NCBI RefSeq assembly: GCF_016861605.1
Contig: NZ_BOLM01000016.1
Location: forward strand, 1 to 60,484
Length of the DNA: 60,484 nt
Direction of reading: 5' to 3'
DNA from: Levilactobacillus wangkuiensis
GTDB taxonomy: Bacteria > Bacillota > Bacilli > Lactobacillales > Lactobacillaceae
In this document: piece after piece, positions 54,716 to 60,484 of the stretch
Layout of the letters: every line of letters begins with the position of its first letter
How positions within the stretch are numbered: the first letter of the stretch is position 1
Translations under genes and position numbers: made by a program
Notes under the pieces: model-generated
What the model was told of the DNA's origin: nothing
Databases searched by the model: none
The model's input: the letters and a program-made list of their open reading frames with translations, nothing else

Positions 54716-55675
54716 ATGACCAGTGTTTTAGTAACTGCACCAATTCCCCAGTCAGCTTTGGACATTTTAAACGATGCCGGACTTGACGTTGAAAGCTATT
54801 CTGGCAGTGGATTAATCACGAAGGACGAGTTGTTAAAGCGGATTGTCGGTAAGGATTATTTGATCACGCCCCTTTCTACTCAGGTGGACAAGGACGTTAT
54901 CGATGCCGATCCTCAGTTAAAGATTATTGCCAACTATGGGGCCGGCTTCAACAACATTGATGCCGCCTACGCCCGTTCCAAGAACATCCCCGTCACCAAC
55001 ACGCCTAAGGTTTCCACGGTTTCGACCGCTGAAGTCACGACTGGCTTGATTATTACGTTGGCTCACCGGATGGTCGAGGGTGACAAACTGATGCGCACCG
55101 AGGGCTTCGACGGTTGGTCCCCACTCTTCTTCCTGGGCCACGAACTGGCCGGCAAGACCTTAGGAATCGTTGGTATGGGTCAAATTGGCCAAGCCGTTGC
55201 CAAGCGGATGGCGGCCTTTGACATGAAGATTATCTACACGCAACGTCATCCCCTAGATGCCGCTGCGGAAGGTAGTTTGAACGCCACCTACGCTACCCTG
55301 GATGAAGTCCTGGAAAAGAGCGATGTCTTAACCTTACATTGCCCATTGAACGATCAAACGCATCACATGATTGGCGCACAACAATTTAAGAAGATGAAGA
55401 AGTCTGCTTATTTGATCAACGCCGCTCGGGGTCCCGTCATTGACGAAGCTGCCTTGCTGGAAGCCTTACAGACCGGCGAATTAGCTGGCGCTGCCCTGGA
55501 CGTTTACGAAGCAGAACCTAACGTTGACGACGGCTTCAAGGGCCTGAAAAACGTTATCCTGACCCCTCACGTGGGGAACGCCACGGTTGAAGCACGGGAC
55601 GCCATGGCTTCGATTGTTGCCAAGAACGCGGTTCGCGTTGACAAGGGCGAAGACCCCCTGTACATCGTCAACTAA
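54716..55675 (+). CDS. D-isomer-type 2-hydroxyacid dehydrogenase
   Basis: 319 residues from ATG 54716 (GAAGGAG); a GTG at 54707 overlaps the ribosome site. NAD-binding TLGIVGMGQIGQAVAKRM (about 147-165), catalytic Arg in LINAARGPVIDE (about 233), Glu in DVYEAEP (about 262), and His in TPHVGNAT (about 284). Nearest in feel to glyoxylate/hydroxypyruvate reductases and D-lactate-type enzymes; reduces a 2-keto acid with NADH or NADPH. Lies between inverted repeats A and B. Confidence 0.9.
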   Translation: MTSVLVTAPIPQSALDILNDAGLDVESYSGSGLITKDELLKRIVGKDYLITPLSTQVDKDVIDADPQLKIIANYGAGFNNIDAAYARSKNIPVTNTPKVSTVSTAEVTTGLIITLAHRMVEGDKLMRTEGFDGWSPLFFLGHELAGKTLGIVGMGQIGQAVAKRMAAFDMKIIYTQRHPLDAAAEGSLNATYATLDEVLEKSDVLTLHCPLNDQTHHMIGAQQFKKMKKSAYLINAARGPVIDEAALLEALQTGELAGAALDVYEAEPNVDDGFKGLKNVILTPHVGNATVEARDAMASIVAKNAVRVDKGEDPLYIVN

Positions 55676-55694
55676 AAATGAGCCTGGGAGCATC

Positions 55695-55902
55695 CGTTCC
55701 CGGCGGCGAGCTCAAGGCGCCCTGCTGTGGGGCCGGTTCCAGCCTGTGAGACAGGCTTCCACCTCAACTTTGAGCCAAAAAGCGGTCTCAAAGGTTGTCC
55801 CGTGGACTAGGCTGGAATAAAACTCCAGCCTAGTCCACCGACACAGCTGGTCGCCTTGGCTCGCCTCTGGTCACTTCTACAACTGGTTCATTTTCACCAG
55901 TC
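55695..55902 (-). repeat. Dispersed intergenic repeat, copy B (inverted)
   Basis: Reverse complement of copy A over most of its length, but with a better central hairpin: CTAGGCTGGAGT/ACTCCAGCCTAG-type arms (about 55806-55836). Starts 19 bp after the dehydrogenase stop. Confidence 0.7.
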
Positions 55903-56047
55903 TTGTAGCTCACAGATATTTGGCTTGTTAGGCAGATAGTCATTTGCCTATTCAATTAAGTTAACCATAGTTTTCAGCCATTAATTAATATTGAATTTAT
56001 GACTAATCTGACCGACCGCACACATCATTAAACGCATTCAAAAACCA

Positions 56048-56082
56048 ACCGGCTACCTGAATTTTCTGGGTAGCCGGTTTTT
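56048..56082. terminator. Bidirectional terminator before the maltose operon
   Basis: ACCGGCTACC pairs with GGTAGCCGGT, T-run on the plus strand, A-run on the other side. Confidence 0.75.
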
Positions 56083-56110
56083 GTACCCTTTTTCTCAGTT
56101 TGACCGGGCG

Positions 56111-56147
56111 TTGACCCAACCACGTCCAATCACTGCAATCGGTTGCA
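56111..56147 (+). promoter_or_regulatory. Promoter with catabolite-response element (cre)
   Basis: -35 TTGACC (56111-56116), 17-bp spacing, -10 TGCAAT (56134-56139). TGCAATCGGTTGCA (56134-56147) fits the CcpA/LacI-type consensus TGNAANCGNTNNCA and covers the -10, so binding should block initiation. Confidence 0.65.
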
Positions 56148-56290
56148 ATAGCGCCATTTAGGCGTTCTTCGGACTAACAAATTTCGCGTTTTTTAACGGA
56201 AATAATTGCTAATTGCTCGGCGTTAGCCTAAGATTGAGAGTGAAGAATACGCTATCATTTAGCAGAAAGGATGACGATATCGCTTTGAAA

Positions 56291-58999
56291 ATGATTACAT
56301 TGCACGTTTTAGATGACTCCTTGGAAGTGAGCTACCACCCGACGGACGCTGCTGGCGAGCGGCAATTTATTATTGCCTACAACTCGGACCAGACCATCGG
56401 GGAAAACCTGGAGAACCTGCGCCTCAAGCTGGCGGGGCTCGACGTTGACGCCGCGGTCGTGGATAACGCTCTGAGTTACCCCTTCTCCGACACCGTCGTC
56501 GGCATCAACCATCAGCGCATTGATATTGGCCTGGCCATTACCAACATGCTAAACATCCCCGTCGTCAGCAACCAAGCGATTGCTAAACAGGGGTTGACCG
56601 CTGCCCTACAGGCCAAGCGCGACTACCTCAGTTGGCACCTGGACTATTACGGCCAGTATCAAGGCAAACGCAACTACGGGCAAGAGGCCATGCTGACGGT
56701 CGGTAACGGATTTGTTGGCCTGCGGGGCGCCTATACCGAAGCCCACGCCGATGCCGACAACTATCCTGGCATGTACACGGCTGGGTTGTATGACCAGTTG
56801 ACCACCAATTTAAACGGCCGTGCCGTCACCAACGAAGATTTGGTCAACCTACCCAATGCGCAGGCCCTCTCCTTTGGCGTCGACCACCAGAACCCATTTC
56901 AAATCAAGGCCGCTGACATCCAGGACATCTACCGGAGTCTGGACCTCCACACCGGGACGCTGACGACCACCATGTTGGTCCAGCTGTCCACCGGTCACAG
57001 TCTGCAAATCAAGACGACCAAGCTCGCCAACTTTAAGGACTGGCACAGGTTGGCAATTCGCTACAGCATCACCCCGTTGAACTTCGCGGGCAGTCTGCAG
57101 GTCTACTCCACCATCGATGGGAGCGTCGTAAACGGCAACGTGTCACGCTACAACGCCTTTGATCAGCATCACTTGCGTGTGACCGGCACAAGTCAGCAAC
57201 CCGACAGCATTTTCCTCGAGGCGCAGACGCGGGCCAGTCACGTTGACCTCGCCCTGGGCTCACATCTCACGGGTCCCGGTCAGGCGTTAACCACGCCAAG
57301 CGACGGTCGGCCCAACGCCGAGCAACAGGTTCGGCAGATGCGGTCGGTCGACGTACAACCGCAACAGACCTATACCTTTGAGAAAAATATCGTCCTGTTC
57401 ACCAGCCGAGAAACCACCGGCGATGTGCTCCAGGCGGCGATGACGGACCTGCAACGAGCCAGTTTCGCCGATACCCTAGCTAGCAGCACGGCCTACTGGC
57501 AGAAGCGCTGGGCGGACGCCGACTTCCAGATCACCGGTGACATCACGTCGCAAAAATTGACACGAGTCAACCTCTACCACCTCTTCTCGGCGGTCCAGGC
57601 CATTCGCTCCGGTCAAATTGACGCGTCGATCAACGCCCGGGGTCTCGACGGTGAAGCCTATCGGGGCCACGTCTTCTGGGATGAAATGTTCGACCTGCCC
57701 GTCTTTGCCTTACACGACCCGCAGCTGGCGCGGCAACTACTGATGTACCGCTACCGCCGGCTACCCGCCGCTAAGCAAAACGCCAAGGACGCGGGGTATG
57801 CCGGCGCCATGTACCCGTGGCAATCCGGTGAGGTCGGCGACGAGCAATCGCAAGTTACCCACCTTAACCCGTTGACCAACACCTGGGACCCGGATTACTC
57901 GTCTCTGCAACGGCACGTGTCTTTGGCCATCGCGTACAATGTCATCATGTATCACCGCATCACGGGCGACACGGATTTCATGGCGAAATACGGACTGGAA
58001 ATGCTCCAAGAAATTGCCCAATTCTGGCTCAGCAAAACTAAATTAGACAACGCCGACCACCGCTACACCATCGACCGCGTGATGGGGCCCGATGAATTCC
58101 ACGAGAACTATCCCAACGCCGATACGACCGGACTGGCAAATAATGCCTACACCAATTTAATGGTGACCTGGTTATTTAACCAACTCGATCACTTACGGCA
58201 AGACTTACCAGCCGCCACCCTGAAAACGGTGGACGCCAAGACGGGCGTCACCGCGGCTGTCCGGCAACAATTTAACGATGTGAGCCACCACCTTAAACTA
58301 GATATCAACTCGGAGGGCATCATCGGTCAGTTTGAGGGATATTTCAAGCTGCCCAAGCTCGACTTTACCAAGTACCGGGCTAAATACGGCGACATCTCGC
58401 GGATGGACCGCATTTTAAAGGCCGAGGGCAAGACGCCCGACGCCTACCAAGTCGCCAAGCAAGCCGACGCGCTCATGGCCTTCTACAACTTGGATGCCCC
58501 GCAAGTGCTGGGGTTGCTCAAGCAACTGGGCTACGAACTGCCACAACAGGATCTGCTGAAAAACCTGCAATTCTACCTCGACCGGACCACTCACGGCTCC
58601 ACGCTGTCACGCATTGTTTACGCGGCGCTGACCGCCATGGCCGGTAACATGGACCAATCCTGGCAATTATTCTCGCAGGCCCTGTTCTCCGACTACTACG
58701 ACATTCAGGGCGGCACCACAGCCGAGGGCATTCACCTCGGCGTCATGGGTGCCGTGACCCTGATGTCCACGCGCTACTACGCCGGGGTCGATGCTCTGGG
58801 CGACCATTTAACGGTCAACCCGCACCTCCCCGAGGCCTGGCAAGCCGTTAAGTTCCAACACCTGTTACGTGGCACGCGCTACACCTTTGACATCGATCAC
58901 CATCACGTCACGGTGCAAGCCGACCACGCCGCTACTATTCAAATTGGGCAACAAACTGTTTCACTAAAACCTAACGTTTCACAAACCATAACCGATTAA
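56291..58999 (+). CDS. GH65 family phosphorylase (maltose phosphorylase type) with extra N-terminal domain
   Basis: About 902 residues from ATG 56291 (TTG 56285 is possible). Residues from about 125 onward are a GH65 enzyme: YLSWHLDYYGQ, TVGNGFVGLRGAY, (alpha/alpha)6 barrel with VMGPDEFHE (general-acid Glu, about 600) and HGSTLS (phosphate loop, about 768). It splits maltose (or a related disaccharide) with phosphate to glucose and beta-glucose 1-phosphate, which pgmB then uses. Usual family length is about 750; the first 110-120 residues (LHVLDDSLEVSYHPTD onward) are an additional alpha/beta domain. Confidence 0.85.
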   Translation: MITLHVLDDSLEVSYHPTDAAGERQFIIAYNSDQTIGENLENLRLKLAGLDVDAAVVDNALSYPFSDTVVGINHQRIDIGLAITNMLNIPVVSNQAIAKQGLTAALQAKRDYLSWHLDYYGQYQGKRNYGQEAMLTVGNGFVGLRGAYTEAHADADNYPGMYTAGLYDQLTTNLNGRAVTNEDLVNLPNAQALSFGVDHQNPFQIKAADIQDIYRSLDLHTGTLTTTMLVQLSTGHSLQIKTTKLANFKDWHRLAIRYSITPLNFAGSLQVYSTIDGSVVNGNVSRYNAFDQHHLRVTGTSQQPDSIFLEAQTRASHVDLALGSHLTGPGQALTTPSDGRPNAEQQVRQMRSVDVQPQQTYTFEKNIVLFTSRETTGDVLQAAMTDLQRASFADTLASSTAYWQKRWADADFQITGDITSQKLTRVNLYHLFSAVQAIRSGQIDASINARGLDGEAYRGHVFWDEMFDLPVFALHDPQLARQLLMYRYRRLPAAKQNAKDAGYAGAMYPWQSGEVGDEQSQVTHLNPLTNTWDPDYSSLQRHVSLAIAYNVIMYHRITGDTDFMAKYGLEMLQEIAQFWLSKTKLDNADHRYTIDRVMGPDEFHENYPNADTTGLANNAYTNLMVTWLFNQLDHLRQDLPAATLKTVDAKTGVTAAVRQQFNDVSHHLKLDINSEGIIGQFEGYFKLPKLDFTKYRAKYGDISRMDRILKAEGKTPDAYQVAKQADALMAFYNLDAPQVLGLLKQLGYELPQQDLLKNLQFYLDRTTHGSTLSRIVYAALTAMAGNMDQSWQLFSQALFSDYYDIQGGTTAEGIHLGVMGAVTLMSTRYYAGVDALGDHLTVNPHLPEAWQAVKFQHLLRGTRYTFDIDHHHVTVQADHAATIQIGQQTVSLKPNVSQTITD

Positions 59000-59012
59000 G
59001 GAGTGTTTTTTC

Positions 59013-59684
59013 ATGACAAAGTTTGCTGATATTAAAGGATTCGTTTTTGACCTCGATGGTGTCATCACCGACACCTCCATCTTGCACGGGACCGCTTGGC
59101 ACCAACTCGCCGACTCACTGGGCGTTGCTTGGAGCGAGGAACTGGGCAACGGCTTAAAGGGCATTAGCCGAATGGATTCCCTGGAAATGATCTTAAAGGC
59201 CGGTGGCAAGGAAAACGACTACACCGAAGCCGAAAAGGAAAAATTGGCCGCTCAAAAGAACACGAACTACGTGGCCGAAGTGGACAAGATGACGCCCGCT
59301 AACATTTTACCCGGCATGAAGGCCTTCCTGGATGACTTACGTGCTAAGGGCTACCAACTTTCCTTGGCTTCTGCCTCCAAGAACGCCCCTCGCGTCTTGG
59401 GCAAATTGGAACTGGCCGACTACTTCCCTAAGATCGTTGACCCAGCCAGCTTGACCCACGGCAAGCCAGACCCAGAAATCTACACCAAGGGTGCGGAATT
59501 GCTGAACTTGCCAGCCAACCAGTGTATCGGGGTCGAGGACGCCGCTGCTGGGGTCCAAGCCATCAACGCTGCCGGCGAAGTTTCACTGGGTATCGGCGAT
59601 TCGACTGAACTGGGTGCCGCTGACATGGTCTTCGCGGACACGGCAGAAGTCACCTTGGCCAACATCGAAAAGAAGTTGGGCTAA
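59013..59684 (+). CDS. pgmB: Beta-phosphoglucomutase
   Basis: 223 residues, HAD fold. Motif I FDLDGVITDT (nucleophile Asp, about residue 13), cap with TAWHQLADSLG and GISRMDSL, motif II LASASKN, motif III HGKPDPEIY with Lys, motif IV VEDAAAGVQA. Converts beta-glucose 1-phosphate from the GH65 enzyme to glucose 6-phosphate. Starts 13 bp after it; same operon. Confidence 0.95.
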   Translation: MTKFADIKGFVFDLDGVITDTSILHGTAWHQLADSLGVAWSEELGNGLKGISRMDSLEMILKAGGKENDYTEAEKEKLAAQKNTNYVAEVDKMTPANILPGMKAFLDDLRAKGYQLSLASASKNAPRVLGKLELADYFPKIVDPASLTHGKPDPEIYTKGAELLNLPANQCIGVEDAAAGVQAINAAGEVSLGIGDSTELGAADMVFADTAEVTLANIEKKLG

Positions 59685-59725
59685 GTTTTCTACTGAATAG
59701 CAAAATAGTTAATGGTAAAAATAAA

Positions 59726-59764
59726 AAAGCCAGTAATCCTACGTAACGTAAGATTGCTGGCTTT
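59726..59764. terminator. Terminator of the GH65-pgmB operon
   Basis: AAAGCCAG...CTGGCTTT hairpin, A-run before and T-run after; bidirectional. Confidence 0.8.
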
Positions 59765-59790
59765 CGTTCATCGTAAACAGAAACAGCCTA

Positions 59791-60417
59791 TTATTTTGCC
59801 AAGTACAGTGCTGAAGTATTCATCGTATTTGTATTCGTGTTAATTGTCCAAGGATAGCCCTTCTTACCAGCAGTAATTCCTGTACCACCATTGATGTAAA
59901 TTCCAAGCTTATATCCCTGATTAATTAGACCTTTAATTTTCTTCTGTGTGTAGCCATTCTTAACAAGAATACTATTAACCTCTTTTGCAACATGCGCATT
60001 AGTTGAAGTTATAGGGAAATCCAGTGTATTCATCATTGTTTCGCTATACGTACTACCATATGATGTTTTTAGTTCATGGCTGAGTGACGTCAAATTGATA
60101 ACACTTGTATAATTACTGGTTGTCATTGCTCTGTTGTTTACAAATTGACCAGCCCCTCGACGAGATAAATCTAAGCTGACTGTTGCACCAGGGAAATATT
60201 TCAAAACAGCTCGGGACAGCTTTTGGGATTTATCATTTTCCAAATAGTTAATATAACTGCTATCTGACTTGAACGAGCCAATTTGCTTAGAAATAGCTGG
60301 CGTTAAGTAACCATGCCAGACGTAGCCTGATACCTTATTGCAAGTGACCTGATAGTAAACCTTCCCGTTACGCTTAAAAGACTTTTGCGCATACCAAGAG
60401 GTGTACTCCTGAATTAT
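59791..60417 (-). pseudogene. 5'-disrupted secreted-type protein
   Basis: The frame is open from 60417 but has no start or ribosome site; a stop (60418-60420) is directly upstream. The readable N-terminal part (WYAQKSFKRNGKVYYQVT, GYVWHGYL) is SH3-like, as at the C-terminus of wall-binding regions. The remainder (NYTSVINLTSLSHELKTSYG; GYKLGIYINGGTGI) is an unknown domain. It looks like the C-terminal half of a longer surface protein cut by recombination or an insertion. Confidence 0.6.
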
Positions 60418-60431
60418 TCACCAGAAACTCC

Positions 60432-60476
60432 AAAATCCCCATCAAACACATGATTCAAGTGCTTGATGGGGATTTT
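60432..60476. terminator. Perfect 14-bp hairpin at the right edge
   Basis: AAAATCCCCATCAA (60432-60445) and TTGATGGGGATTTT (60463-60476). Lies beside the broken gene end; may be a terminator or end of an inserted element that continues outside the window. Confidence 0.6.
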
Positions 60477-60484
60477 ACGTTTTC

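Overview
The window is a Gram-positive, Lactobacillaceae-type chromosome segment carrying one complete myovirus-type prophage. Evidence for the host: AGGAGG ribosome sites throughout, a class II tRNA-Leu(CAG), a sortase-anchored LPXTG protein with a KxYKxGKxW signal peptide and a MucBP-like repeat, an OhrR-type regulator, and a GH65 phosphorylase + beta-phosphoglucomutase pair with a catabolite (cre) site. Levilactobacillus brevis or a close relative is my best guess, from gene content only.

Layout. 1-142: host flank with a strong hairpin and a decayed tRNA-Leu 3' fragment. 143-47417: prophage, bounded by a perfect 16-bp direct repeat; the right copy lies in the 3' end of the integrase gene. 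47418-60484: host DNA.

Prophage, from left attachment site rightward: (i) accessory genes at 244-2624 (an SOS-box-controlled small gene, a MarR-like regulator, a small membrane protein, a GNAT acetyltransferase with a small partner gene); (ii) on the minus strand, lysis (GH25 lysin, LLH holin, several small membrane proteins), tail fibre and a contractile-tail baseplate (YmfQ-like, gpJ, gpW/XkdS, XkdR, hub, plug, LysM), an 1846-residue tape measure, tail chaperones, tube, sheath, neck, capsid, cement, protease/scaffold, portal and terminase; (iii) a Dam-type methylase, a cluster of tRNA-like elements around an unrecognised 306-residue gene, and the ArpU-type late regulator with paired upstream repeats; (iv) a minus-strand early operon with many microproteins, nucleases, an antirepressor, a DnaD-type initiator with an internal 12-bp iteron array, RecT and a YqaJ exonuclease; (v) a genetic switch with five to six 15-bp operators, flanked on the early side by two tandem convergent gene pairs with copied promoters and start regions; (vi) on the plus strand, CI-like repressor, ImmA-like protein, a DUF4041/GIY-YIG protein, three small secreted proteins and a tyrosine integrase.

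Host part: tRNA-Leu, a small YbjQ-like protein, a VanZ-like gene broken by a stop codon, the LPXTG surface protein, ohrR, a CPBP protease, a probable small RNA with two C5-loop hairpins and a terminator, three large structured intergenic repeats, a 2-hydroxyacid dehydrogenase between an inverted pair of those repeats, the GH65-pgmB operon, and a 5'-disrupted gene at the right edge.

How it works together (inference): the early operon leads through replication and recombination to ArpU, which should switch on the late minus-strand operon from the repeat-flanked promoter at about 32250-32330. The plus-strand block from the repressor to the integrase is the lysogeny side, and it carries likely host-protective cargo.
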